Of a DNA stretch of 64,000 nucleotides, positions 8,046-16,454 are shown piece by piece. Under the pieces are notes generated by a model that saw only the letters and a program-made list of their open reading frames with translations, was not told where the DNA came from and searched no databases. Numbering within the stretch: position 1 is the stretch's first letter; every line of letters begins with the position of its first letter. The DNA comes from Ruminococcus sp. (lineage in GTDB: Bacteria; Bacillota; Clostridia; Oscillospirales; Ruminococcaceae). A program made the translations under genes and the position numbers. Where the stretch lies: the NCBI GenBank assembly GCA_015066665.1, contig SVNX01000010.1:1-64000 (forward strand). Reading direction: 5' to 3'.

Positions 8046-9629
8046 ATGAATTTGCAGCTGAAAAAGATGCTGGCAGCCGGCATGGCCGGACTGTCCCTGC
8101 TCACTCTGTCCGCACTGCCCGTCAGTGCCGACCGGACAAGCCAGAATGGCGGAAGCAGTGCTTCCTCAACGGAGAATACCCTGACCGACGGCGTCGTGAC
8201 CTATACCTATGTGGACGGCGGCGTTGAGGTGCAGTCCTGCGATACTGCAATCATTGCTGTCAATATTCTCGATGAAATCGATGGCTACAAGATCGTCTCC
8301 ATCGCAGACGGTGCATTCTATGGCTGCGATAACATGAAGAGCCTGACGCTCGGCAATAACATCACCCGCATCGGCGAAGGTGCCTTTATGGGGTGCGTAT
8401 CGCTCACCCAGATGACCATTCCCGATTCCGTCAAGGAGATCGGCTCGCATACATTCTATGGCTGTGCGTCCCTTTCCGAGGTGACACTGCCGGATCATCT
8501 GACCACCATCCCGGAGGGCATGTTCCAGGAATGCAATGTGCTGCAGTCGGTCGAACTGCCCGATTCGCTGACAACCATCGGTTCGGCGGCATTCTTCAAT
8601 TGCAGCCTGCTGTCCGATGTGACATTCCACGAGGGTCTTGAAACGCTGGGGGATTATGCCTTTGCCGGCTGCCTGTCCTTTACGGATGTACAGCTTCCGG
8701 ACAGCCTGCACACCATCGGTGCGGCCAGCTTCTATGACTGCGTGGGACTGACCAGCTTCCACATTCCGGATACAGTGGAGACTGTCGGCACACTGGCGTT
8801 CATGAACTGCCGGAGTCTGAAGGAATTCACAGTGGATGAGGGGCATGCATCGTTCACAGTCAAGGATGGCGTGCTCTTCGATGTGTCGCAGGAGACGCTC
8901 TATGTCTATCCCGCCGGCCGTGAGGAGACAAGCTATATCGTGCCGTCCTCGGTGACCATGATTTATGACGGTGCGTTCTTCGGTTCCGAACTGACGGAGA
9001 TCGTATTCCCCGAAAAGCTCGAGACCGTGGGCGCCGGCGCATTTGAATACTGCGAGCAGCTCAAGGCGATTGCGCTGCCCGAGGGTACGAAGCAGCTTTA
9101 CGACAATGCCTTTGCCGACTGCACGGCGCTGCGTGAGGTTTCACTGCCGCAGAGCCTGGAGAGCATCGGTGCATATGCATTCTATGCCTGCCCGAAGCTC
9201 CGTGAGGTGACGGTGCCGGATGGCTGTGCATCCATCGGCGACTATGCCTTCGGTTTCACAGACGGCACGGAGGAAAAGGAAGACGGCACAATTGAGCCGG
9301 TCAGAATCGATGATTTCCGGCTGCTTGCCAATTCCGGCACACCGGCCAAGCGCTGGGCATCCGCCAACAGAATTGCGTTCAAATCGCTGAATTTCAGTGT
9401 GATGGGCATCGTCTGGATCGTGCTGGGTGTGGCAGTGCTGGCGGTGATCGTGTTCCTGCTGGTGCGTGTGATCAAGAAGAATCAGCTGACTGCCGAGGAG
9501 CGCAAGGCACTTGCTGAGGCTGAGGATGACGAGGACGAGGAAGAGTATGAGAGCATTGTATCCGAAGAGGACAAGCCCGACTTTGAGACCTCGGATGAGA
9601 ATCTGACGATTTTTGATAAGGATGAATAA
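8046..9629 (+). CDS. BspA-type leucine-rich-repeat membrane-anchored surface protein 4, strongly acidic tail
   Basis: Longest of the four (527 residues from ATG 8046). I prefer this start over upstream in-frame codons because GGGAAAGGA sits at the right distance and the first residues then form a signal peptide (MNLQLKKMLAAG to VSADRT). About 15 LRR_5 repeats (for example IGEGAFMGCVSLTQMTIPDS) are followed by a membrane helix (about 451-473) and a 54-residue cytoplasmic tail dense in Asp and Glu (EDDEDEEEYES). This contrasts with the basic tail of the preceding protein. Last gene of the glmS run, closed by a terminator. Confidence 0.83.
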   Translation: MNLQLKKMLAAGMAGLSLLTLSALPVSADRTSQNGGSSASSTENTLTDGVVTYTYVDGGVEVQSCDTAIIAVNILDEIDGYKIVSIADGAFYGCDNMKSLTLGNNITRIGEGAFMGCVSLTQMTIPDSVKEIGSHTFYGCASLSEVTLPDHLTTIPEGMFQECNVLQSVELPDSLTTIGSAAFFNCSLLSDVTFHEGLETLGDYAFAGCLSFTDVQLPDSLHTIGAASFYDCVGLTSFHIPDTVETVGTLAFMNCRSLKEFTVDEGHASFTVKDGVLFDVSQETLYVYPAGREETSYIVPSSVTMIYDGAFFGSELTEIVFPEKLETVGAGAFEYCEQLKAIALPEGTKQLYDNAFADCTALREVSLPQSLESIGAYAFYACPKLREVTVPDGCASIGDYAFGFTDGTEEKEDGTIEPVRIDDFRLLANSGTPAKRWASANRIAFKSLNFSVMGIVWIVLGVAVLAVIVFLLVRVIKKNQLTAEERKALAEAEDDEDEEEYESIVSEEDKPDFETSDENLTIFDKDE

Positions 9630-9631
9630 GC

Positions 9632-9658
9632 AAAAGCCCGCCATACGGCGGGCTTTTT
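9632..9658 (+). terminator. Terminator of the glmS-LRR operon
   Basis: Stem AAGCCCGCC / GGCGGGCTT with a 4-nt loop and TTTTT. The same hairpin with the same loop recurs at 9878-9903 and 11047-11073. Confidence 0.9.
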
Positions 9659-9665
9659 AGCAGCA

Positions 9666-9870
9666 GAACCGATAAAAGATATGGCGGAGCATTCTGAGGA
9701 TTCCAAAGGGAATCATTCCCTTTGGCAGGGGGTATGGGGGACAGCGTCCCCCATCTGCATCAAAAGCAAGCGAAGTGGATGTGTGAATGCAAAACAATGT
9801 GGTATGCAGTTCAGGGATTGCCATCCTCTGCGATGCGTGAGCGAGCAGACGCACTGTCTCATGATCGGTC
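9666..9870. repeat. Dispersed repeat, copy A (partner at 23945-24148)
   Basis: The left block (9666-9755) contains a palindrome centred on GGGAATCATTCCC, CAGGGGGTA, and the hairpin GGGGGACAGCGTCCCCC. A variable middle follows. The right block (about 9814-9867) contains CCTCTGCGATGCGTGAGCGA and GCAGACGCACTG. Both blocks recur in the same order and orientation at copy B with few changes. The copy lies between two identical terminator hairpins. No credible coding frame. Confidence 0.8.
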
Positions 9871-9877
9871 GAAAAAG

Positions 9878-9903
9878 AAAGCCCGCCATACGGCGGGCTT
9901 TTC
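9878..9903. terminator. Second copy of the GCCCGCC terminator hairpin
   Basis: Same stem and loop as at 9632-9658, ending CTTTTCTG. No gene ends directly before it, so it probably arrived with, or was duplicated around, repeat copy A. From 9904 to 10060 nothing further is recognisable except A/T-rich sequence upstream of the next gene. Confidence 0.6.
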
Positions 9904-10079
9904 TGCATCCTCAAATCTTCTCATTTTCACCATGTCCCACAAAAGACAAAGAAACCTTTTGGTGAAACGGGAGAATCATAAAAAAATATCCAATATTTTC
10001 TCAGGATCATTGTTATATAGATGAAGTACTTCAAAAACACTTGCATCCATCCCCGACACGATAAAAAGGAGTTGATCTT

Positions 10080-10877
10080 ATGACTATGACCCATCAGAAT
10101 CTTACTCGTATCACAGCAGTTCTGCTTAGCAGCCTGCTTCTGCCCGCAGTGCCCGTATCGGCAGAGGAGACCGCTGCCAAGGATTTTCTGTACTATCATA
10201 CGCTGTCCGATTATGAGGTGTACCAGGAATATTGTGAGTTATATGGCTTTACTGCAGAGGAAACACTGCCGGAGGAAACGGCGCTTCCGGATTATGAATT
10301 TCTCCGTCATTATACTACAAGCGGTGTCCATGGCGTAGTCTTCTATGTCTACTGTGAGGAAGAGCCGTATGGACTCGACAGCCAACCGGAAATGTTTGGT
10401 CTGCCGGAGAACTGGTTCGAGAACAGTCTGCTCGATGCCGGCCCGGATTATGAGTATTCTACTTACATTCCGGTCGTACAGATCACAGAAACCGGCGGCA
10501 TCACAACCACTGCAAGCGGCACGACATGCAGTCTCTATGAAATCCAGTACCATCTCTACAATGTATCGCATTTTGAGCCGGACTATGTTGAGGGCAGCTA
10601 CGAGGACAGCATTGTGGACATCTACAGAGTCCGTCTGTCCCTGCATCATTCTGATTTTGTCGCACAATATGCCTGCCATGAGGATGATATCAACGTCAGC
10701 CCTGTTGTGCAGTATTATACCATCAGCGGCGGCGACACGAAAAACGATGTGTTTGGCGATATCAACGGAGACCATACCGTGGATGCACTTGATGCTGCGT
10801 GTATTCTGGAATATACGGCCGAGCTTGGTGCCGGCAATACGATCCTGACGCTGGATCAGTATCTTGCACAGAAGTGA
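10080..10877 (+). CDS. Secreted protein with a single dockerin-like half
   Basis: 265 residues. Signal peptide about 1-28 (ends VSAEE). The central region (about 35-215) is acidic and aromatic-rich, matching no family I recognise. The C-terminal 45 residues hold one calcium-loop dockerin repeat, FGDINGDHTVDALDAACILE, followed by YTAELGAG. A normal type I dockerin has two such repeats; here only one is visible. AAGGAG lies 8 nt before the ATG; a second ATG two codons on is an alternative. It may attach weakly to a cohesin or use the loop only for stability. Monocistronic as far as can be seen. Confidence 0.75.
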   Translation: MTMTHQNLTRITAVLLSSLLLPAVPVSAEETAAKDFLYYHTLSDYEVYQEYCELYGFTAEETLPEETALPDYEFLRHYTTSGVHGVVFYVYCEEEPYGLDSQPEMFGLPENWFENSLLDAGPDYEYSTYIPVVQITETGGITTTASGTTCSLYEIQYHLYNVSHFEPDYVEGSYEDSIVDIYRVRLSLHHSDFVAQYACHEDDINVSPVVQYYTISGGDTKNDVFGDINGDHTVDALDAACILEYTAELGAGNTILTLDQYLAQK

Positions 10878-10924
10878 GAATAGCCGAAAACCGATATATG
10901 ACCGTTTTTCTGCGCTTTTGCAAA

Positions 10925-11030
10925 GTGCGGCAAAGTTTGCCCCGCCCCCTGACCCCCTCCCCAAAGGGGAGGGGGAACAGATGAGGGGTGCTGCGCACCC
11001 CTCCCCCGCCAAGGGGCTGCGCCTTTTGAA
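10925..11030. repeat. GC-rich multi-hairpin element
   Basis: Consecutive perfect hairpins: CCCCCTCCCC/GGGGAGGGGG, AGGGGTG/CACCCCT, and AAGGGGC next to GCGCCTTTT. It lies between the end of the secreted-protein gene and the metG terminator. It shares the CCCTCCCC..GGGGAGGGGG core with 28480-28620 and 54640-54690. Confidence 0.6.
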
Positions 11031-11046
11031 CCCATGACTTATACGC

Positions 11047-11073
11047 AAAAAGCCCGCCATACGGCGGGCTTTC
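11047..11073 (-). terminator. Terminator of metG (third copy of the GCCCGCC hairpin)
   Basis: Same AGCCCGCCATACGGCGGGCT hairpin as at 9632. Leftward it ends in TTTTTGCG and lies 15 nt past the metG stop. It also carries T residues on the other strand, so it can act in both directions. Confidence 0.8.
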
Positions 11074-11087
11074 TATTTATGATTCAC

Positions 11088-13031
11088 TTATCTCAGCTTT
11101 GCACCGCAGGGATAGGCATCATCTGCAAACTGTACCTTTGCGCTGCCATCGGGCATGTCCGCTGCACAGATCATACCCTGACTCTCAACGCCGCAGAGCT
11201 TGACAGGCTTGAGATTTGCCACAATGATGACCTTCTTGCCGATCAGATCCTCCGGCGCATACCACTGTGCAATACCGGAAACCACCTGACGTCCGCCCAT
11301 GCCGTCATCCAGCTGCAGGCACAGCAGCTTCTTGGACTTCTTCACCTTCTCGCAGGCAACCACCTTTGCCACACGCAGATCCACCTTCATGAAATCATCG
11401 AATTCAATCGGATCAGCCTGCGGTGCAGGTGTGTATGCAGGCTCGGTTTCCTCCTTGGGAAGTGCCTGCTGGATGATCTGGTTCAGCTCATCGATCTCCT
11501 TGTCCACGTCAATACGCGGGAACAGGATCTCACCCTTGCATACCGTCACATTCTCAGGCAGCACGCCGAACTTTGCAGCATTCTCATAGGTTACATCCTC
11601 AGCCTTTGCACCGATCTGCTCCCATACCTTCGGCATGGTTGTCGGCATGTAGGGGCTGAGCAGCGTGGAAATGATGCGGATGGTGTCAAGCAGATTGTAG
11701 AGCACTGCCGCAAGACGTGCCTTCTGGCTTTCGTCCTTGCCCAGCTTCCACGGTTCTGTCTCGTCAATATACTTGTTCGCTCTGTCCACCAGTGTGAAGA
11801 TGGTCTCAAGCGCCTGCTTGATCTGGGTGTTGTCGATATAGCCATCCACCTTTTCACGGATGGAAACTGCCAGTGCCTTCAGCTCATCATCCACAGGGGC
11901 AGCCTCACGTTCAGTCGGCAGTGTGCCGCCGAAGTACTTGTCAGCCATGGCCACAGTTCTGGAAACCAGATTGCCGAAGCCGTTGGCAAGGTCAGTGTTG
12001 ATGCGGTTGATCAGGATCTCGTTCGAGAAATCGCTGTCCGCACCAAGTGCCATCTCACGCAGAATGTGATAACGGATGGCATCGGGGCTGTAACGCTCAC
12101 CGAGGATGAACGGGTCAACCACATTGCCGAGGGACTTGGACATCTTGGCACCTCCGAAGGTAATCCATCCGTGTACAGCCAGATGCTTCGGGAGCGGCAC
12201 TTCGAGTGCCATCAGCATTGCCGGCCAGATGATGGCGTGGAAACGCATGATGTCCTTTGCTACCATGTGGGTGTCAGCAGGCCAGTACTTGCTGAAATCA
12301 TCATGTGCGCTGTTCTCATAGCCGAGAGCAGTGATGTAGTTGGAAAGCGCATCGATCCAGACGTAAACAACATGCCCCTCATCGAATGTTACGGGCACGC
12401 CCCACTTGAAGGTGGTTCTGGATACACAGAGATCCTCAAGGCCGGGCTTGATGAAGTTGTTGACAAGCTCGGTGGCACGGGTCTTAGGCTGGAGGTAGTC
12501 GGTCTCGGTCAGGAGCTTTTCGAGACGATCGGCAAAGGGGGACATCTTGAAGAAATAAGCCTCTTCCTCAGCATCGACAACATCACGGCCGCAGTCGGGG
12601 CACTTGCCGTCCTTGAGCTGGCTGGATGTCCAGAAGCTCTCGCAGGGGGTGCAGTACTTGCCGGTGTACTTGCCTTTGTAGATATAGCCCTTGTCATACA
12701 GGGTCTTGAAGATCTTCTGTACGGACTCTACATGGTAGTCATCCGTGGTGCGGATGTAGCGGTCATAGCTGATGTTCATGTAGCTCCAGAGACGCTTGAA
12801 GATCTCAACAATGCCGTCCACATATTCCTTGGGGGTGACGCCGGCTTCCGCTGCCTTCTGCTCAATCTTGAGGCCGTGCTCATCGGTACCGGTGAGGAAC
12901 ATGACATCATAGCCCTGCATGCGGCGATAGCGTGCAATGGAATCGCATGCTACAGTTGTATAGCAATGGCCGATATGGGGATTACCGGAAGGGTAATAAA
13001 TCGGCGTAGTAATATAAAACGGTTTTGACAT
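11088..13031 (-). CDS. metG: Methionyl-tRNA synthetase
   Basis: Charges tRNA-Met with methionine (EC 6.1.1.10), cytosolic. From ATG 13031 it is 647 residues: HIGH motif at about 19-22 (NPHIGH), a Cys4 zinc knuckle (CTPCESF and CPDCGRD), the KMSKS motif near 300 (GGAKMSKSLGN), an anticodon-binding helical domain, and a C-terminal tRNA-binding OB fold (about 540-647, DDFMKVDLRVAKVV). This is the long dimeric form. I chose 13031 because AAAGGAGG stands just upstream and the protein then begins MSKPFYITTPIYY; the upstream in-frame extension has no ribosome site. Own promoter and terminator; the short leader has no T-box. Confidence 0.97.
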   Translation of the reverse strand: MSKPFYITTPIYYPSGNPHIGHCYTTVACDSIARYRRMQGYDVMFLTGTDEHGLKIEQKAAEAGVTPKEYVDGIVEIFKRLWSYMNISYDRYIRTTDDYHVESVQKIFKTLYDKGYIYKGKYTGKYCTPCESFWTSSQLKDGKCPDCGRDVVDAEEEAYFFKMSPFADRLEKLLTETDYLQPKTRATELVNNFIKPGLEDLCVSRTTFKWGVPVTFDEGHVVYVWIDALSNYITALGYENSAHDDFSKYWPADTHMVAKDIMRFHAIIWPAMLMALEVPLPKHLAVHGWITFGGAKMSKSLGNVVDPFILGERYSPDAIRYHILREMALGADSDFSNEILINRINTDLANGFGNLVSRTVAMADKYFGGTLPTEREAAPVDDELKALAVSIREKVDGYIDNTQIKQALETIFTLVDRANKYIDETEPWKLGKDESQKARLAAVLYNLLDTIRIISTLLSPYMPTTMPKVWEQIGAKAEDVTYENAAKFGVLPENVTVCKGEILFPRIDVDKEIDELNQIIQQALPKEETEPAYTPAPQADPIEFDDFMKVDLRVAKVVACEKVKKSKKLLCLQLDDGMGGRQVVSGIAQWYAPEDLIGKKVIIVANLKPVKLCGVESQGMICAADMPDGSAKVQFADDAYPCGAKLR

Positions 13032-13080
13032 GGAAAAATCCTCCTTTAATAGGTGTCTGCCGCAATGCGGCGCTACTTTA

Positions 13081-13109
13081 ATTATAGCACAGTTTTTGGA
13101 ATTTGTAAA
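13081..13109 (-). promoter_or_regulatory. Promoter of metG
   Basis: TTTACA (13104-13109) and TATAAT (13081-13086), 17-bp spacer. The leader of about 45 nt holds a small GCCGC/GCGGC hairpin. Confidence 0.8.
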
Positions 13110-13130
13110 CACCAAAGCACAGAATTCCGC

Positions 13131-13160
13131 AAAAAAATCCGCCCCCAAAGGAGCGGATCT
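13131..13160 (-). terminator. Terminator of secDF
   Basis: GGATCCGC-type stem (13137-13145 with 13150-13158) followed leftward by seven T residues, just past the secDF stop. Confidence 0.8.
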
Positions 13161-13172
13161 TTCATAAAAGCT

Positions 13173-15503
13173 TTACGCCTTCTTCTTTGTCTTGTTATAC
13201 TCACCAATGGTCTTGATGCCTCTCTTCTCATTCCACCATACAAAGAGTGTGGAAGCGAGACACTGGGAGGAGTAAGTACCGGCAACCAGACCGAATACCA
13301 TCGGAACGGAGAAGCTCAGGATATTGTCCACCTTGCAGATATAGGCAACGACGGAAACGATGATCATGGTGGCTACCGTTGTGATGGAGGTACGCAGGGA
13401 TCTGCGCAGTGTCTGGCTTGCGCTGAGGTTTACAAGCTCAGCAATGGTGGTCTTCTTGGACATCAGATTCTGATTCTCACGGATTCTGTCATACACAATG
13501 ATCGTGTTGTTGATGGAGTAACCGAAGATGGTCAGAACCACTGCCATGAAGTTGGCATCGATCTCAAAGCCAAGCAGTACGAAGCTGCCGTAGGCAATGA
13601 TGATGTCGTGCAGCAGGGTCACAATGGCGAATACACCGGCGGACCAGCCGCTGATTCTCTTGAAGCGGACTGCAATGTAGATGATCAGCAGGAGTGCAGC
13701 AAAGATAACTGCCACAATGCACTTGCCGAAGAACTCACGGCCGCTGGACGGGCTGACGTCGTTGCTGTCGAGAGCTGCGATCTCCGCATCGGGATAAGTC
13801 TCTTCTACAGCCTTCAGCATTTCGTTCTGCAGCTCCATGCTCAGACCCTCGTCATAGCTGAAGGAGATGGTCAGGACATTCATATCTTCCTCAAAGCTCT
13901 CACCGGTCTGAATGGTGACGGGTGTGCCGAGGATCTCTTCTACTTCTGCCTTGCAGGCGTTCTCATCAATGTCGCCTGTGTAGGAGTAGGATACGATGGT
14001 ACCGCCCTTGAAGTCGATGGCGACCTCCACACCCAGGAAGGATGTGCAGACGGAAGCCAGTACCAGAACAGCGGACAGAATGAAGAAGACCTTCTTGGTG
14101 CCGCTGAAATTGCGTACCTTGGGCTCCTTGTAGGAAGCTTCCTTGTAACCATAGAGGGAAGCCTTCTTGAAGGGCTTGAAGCTTGCGAGGGACATGGTCA
14201 TGAGTCTTGCAGCACCCACGCCCATGATGAAGTTCAGGATAACGCCGACGAGCAGAGTGAAGCCGAAGGAGTAAACAAAGCCCTCAGTGGTGGCACCGAA
14301 CATGAAGAAGATGGTGCTGTCGAGCAGCTTTGTGATGGCATTGGTGTTGGTACCAAATGCGCCCATCAGGATCACAGCCACGATGGCCAGAGTCAGGTTA
14401 CCGTCAAGAATTGCAGAGAATGCATTCTTGTAACCGGCCTTGAGTGCAGCATCCACGGACTTGCCCTTGGCCAGCTCCTCGCGGATACGTTCTGCGGTGA
14501 TGATGTTGCAGTCAACACCCATACCAACAGAAAGGATGATACCGGCAATACCGGGTATGGTCAGTGTGGAGCCTGGCATAAAGTTGAACCAGCCGGAAAC
14601 TGCGGCCAGCATGCCGGCAACCTGTCCGATCAGGCCGATGGTTGCGACCACGCCGGGCAGACGATACAGTACGATCATGTACAGGCAGATGAATACGAGT
14701 GCAATGATGCCGCTGAGTACCATCGCATAAAGCGCACCATTACCCAGAGTCGGGGACAGGGTCTTTGTGCTGGTGGTTTCCAGAGAGAAGGGCAGGGCAC
14801 CGGAGTTGATCTGGTCTGCCAGCTTCTTGGAGGACTCTGCGTCGAAATTACCGGTAATCTGTGCAACACCGCCGGGGATGGCTTTGCTTACAGTTGCACT
14901 GGAGATGCACACCTCATCCATCCAGATGGAGATGTAGCCGCCGCTTGCCGCCTGCTGTGCGGTAGCGGTCTCAAAGGCCTTGGCAGCTGTGTCATCCAGC
15001 TTGAGCTGAACGAGCCACTGCGGTGTCTCACCGCCATAGCCGGCCTGTGCTTCTTCCACGCCGTCACCGGTCAGGATGACTTCGCCGTCCGGCTCCGTGC
15101 CATAACGGAACGTCAGCTCGGACATCTGTCCCAGTTCCTTTACCGCAGCGGAGGGATCGAAGTTCTCTTCGCCCGACTGCCAGGGGAACCGTACGATGAT
15201 ACGGCTGTTGTTGTAGTCCACATAGGTTTCGCTGTCGTTGATGCCGAGTGTGGTCAGACGCATGTTGATGACCTGCATTGCTGCATTCATCTGGTCTTCC
15301 GTTGCATCCACGCCGTCTTCGGGTTCCAGTGTAACATCCACACCACCCTGGATATCAATACCCAGACGGATGTCCTCCAGACCCTTCACATAGGTTGTCT
15401 TAATGTCGCCGTAGTAAGTCGAAATGCCGAAAATCGTGGTATATGTAAATGCCAGAATGACTAAGAAGACAACAAAAAAGACTGGTTTTGCTGATTTTTT
15501 CAC
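13173..15503 (-). CDS. secDF: Protein translocase subunit SecDF (fused)
   Basis: Membrane protein that uses the proton or sodium gradient to help pull secreted proteins through SecYEG. 776 residues carry SecD and SecF in one chain, as in Bacillus, whereas most bacteria have two genes. The SecD half begins with a membrane helix and GLEDIRLGIDIQGGVDV, then the periplasmic-type P1 domain and six membrane segments (GNGALYAMVLSGIIALVFIC onward). The SecF half starts near 450 (FFILSAVLVLASVCTSFLGV) and has GIDFKGG-like VAIDFKGGTIV. Start is GTG at 15503, preceded by CAGGAGG. A chaperone for export fits a window full of secreted proteins. Confidence 0.95.
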   Translation of the reverse strand: MKKSAKPVFFVVFLVILAFTYTTIFGISTYYGDIKTTYVKGLEDIRLGIDIQGGVDVTLEPEDGVDATEDQMNAAMQVINMRLTTLGINDSETYVDYNNSRIIVRFPWQSGEENFDPSAAVKELGQMSELTFRYGTEPDGEVILTGDGVEEAQAGYGGETPQWLVQLKLDDTAAKAFETATAQQAASGGYISIWMDEVCISSATVSKAIPGGVAQITGNFDAESSKKLADQINSGALPFSLETTSTKTLSPTLGNGALYAMVLSGIIALVFICLYMIVLYRLPGVVATIGLIGQVAGMLAAVSGWFNFMPGSTLTIPGIAGIILSVGMGVDCNIITAERIREELAKGKSVDAALKAGYKNAFSAILDGNLTLAIVAVILMGAFGTNTNAITKLLDSTIFFMFGATTEGFVYSFGFTLLVGVILNFIMGVGAARLMTMSLASFKPFKKASLYGYKEASYKEPKVRNFSGTKKVFFILSAVLVLASVCTSFLGVEVAIDFKGGTIVSYSYTGDIDENACKAEVEEILGTPVTIQTGESFEEDMNVLTISFSYDEGLSMELQNEMLKAVEETYPDAEIAALDSNDVSPSSGREFFGKCIVAVIFAALLLIIYIAVRFKRISGWSAGVFAIVTLLHDIIIAYGSFVLLGFEIDANFMAVVLTIFGYSINNTIIVYDRIRENQNLMSKKTTIAELVNLSASQTLRRSLRTSITTVATMIIVSVVAYICKVDNILSFSVPMVFGLVAGTYSSQCLASTLFVWWNEKRGIKTIGEYNKTKKKA

Positions 15504-15554
15504 AATCTAACCTCCTGTAAATTTTTTCGCCGCACGTTCACGACAATTACTATT

Positions 15555-15583
15555 ATTATAGTACAATTTCGCCATAAAGTCAA
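15555..15583 (-). promoter_or_regulatory. Promoter of secDF
   Basis: TTGACT (15578-15583) and TATAAT (15555-15560), 17-bp spacer. Confidence 0.85.
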
Positions 15584-15640
15584 GACCTTATGTGTAATTT
15601 CCATGAAATTTCACAGAAATTTTTCCAGCCTCGCCATATA

Positions 15641-15680
15641 GGAAAAAATAACGGAGCACCGCCCGGAAACGGTGCCCCAG
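15641..15680 (-). terminator. Terminator after tatD
   Basis: Stem GGGGCACCG/CGGTGCTCC (15653-15678) followed leftward by TTATTTTTTCC. Confidence 0.8.
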
Positions 15681-15684
15681 TATA

Positions 15685-16452
15685 TCATGCAATGCGGAAT
15701 AAAGTTTTGCCGTTTTCTGTGCACTGATCGATCAGCGCCTGCGGATCCATTCCCTTGATTTCAGCCGCTTTTTCGGCGGTATAGGCGATCATGCTGCTGT
15801 CGCAGCGCTTGCTGCGGTGGGGGACGGGTGCCATGTAGGGGCAGTCAGTCTCAAGCATGAGCCGATCCATCGGAATTACCTCCAGTGCTTCCAGTGCACG
15901 GCGTGCATTCTTGAAGGTCAGCACACCTGTGAAGCTGATGTACATGCCCATGGCAATCAGTTCCTTTGCGGTTTCTGCCGAGCCGCTGTAGCAGTGCATT
16001 ACGCCGCGGGGGCGGTATTTCCGCAGGATCTCCATGGCATCCCCCATGGCATCACGCACATGCAGGATTACAGGAAGATCAAGTGCCGCCGCAAGTTCCA
16101 GCTGTGCGATGAACACGGTTTTCTGCTTTTCGGCATCATAGCCGTCGTAGTGATAATCCAGACCGATTTCGCCGATGGCACGGATTTTTTTTGATTCCGC
16201 AAGCCGGCGGATCGTTTCCAGCCAGTCGGGTGCAAGGTCATCAATACAGCCCGGATGAACACCGGCGGAGGCCCAGACATAGTCAAATTGCTCGGCCAGA
16301 TGCAGGCAGCCGGCCGAATCCTCCGGATCACAGCCCGCAAGCAGGATGCGTGTCACACCGAGAGAAGGCATCGAGGTCAGAAGTGCCTCGCGGTCTTCAT
16401 CGAATGCACGGTCAAGATAATGCGAATGGGTGTCAAAAATATTCGTATACAA
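15685..16452 (-). CDS. TatD-family metal-dependent hydrolase (putative DNase)
   Basis: 255-residue TIM-barrel amidohydrolase of the TatD/YcfH/YabD group; members are nucleases acting on DNA ends or, in some cases, D-aminoacyl substrates. Metal ligands are visible: FDTHSHYLD at the start (His9, His11), IGEIGLDYHYD with Glu and Asp, PVILHVRDA, MHCYSG, and ETDCPYMAP near the end. The start is TTG at 16452. GGAGGAA lies 8 nt upstream, the residues from here match the family's start, and no ATG is near. It begins 3 nt after the stop of the LCP-like gene, so the two form an operon. Confidence 0.92.
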   Translation of the reverse strand: MYTNIFDTHSHYLDRAFDEDREALLTSMPSLGVTRILLAGCDPEDSAGCLHLAEQFDYVWASAGVHPGCIDDLAPDWLETIRRLAESKKIRAIGEIGLDYHYDGYDAEKQKTVFIAQLELAAALDLPVILHVRDAMGDAMEILRKYRPRGVMHCYSGSAETAKELIAMGMYISFTGVLTFKNARRALEALEVIPMDRLMLETDCPYMAPVPHRSKRCDSSMIAYTAEKAAEIKGMDPQALIDQCTENGKTLFRIA

Positions 16453-16454
16453 GC

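Noticed and set aside
9681-10024. Small open frames within dispersed repeat A
   Set aside because: They run across hairpins and terminators, have no ribosome site and are not conserved in copy B.
13032-13080. T-box or SAM riboswitch before metG
   Set aside because: The leader is only about 45 nt with one small hairpin, too short for either.
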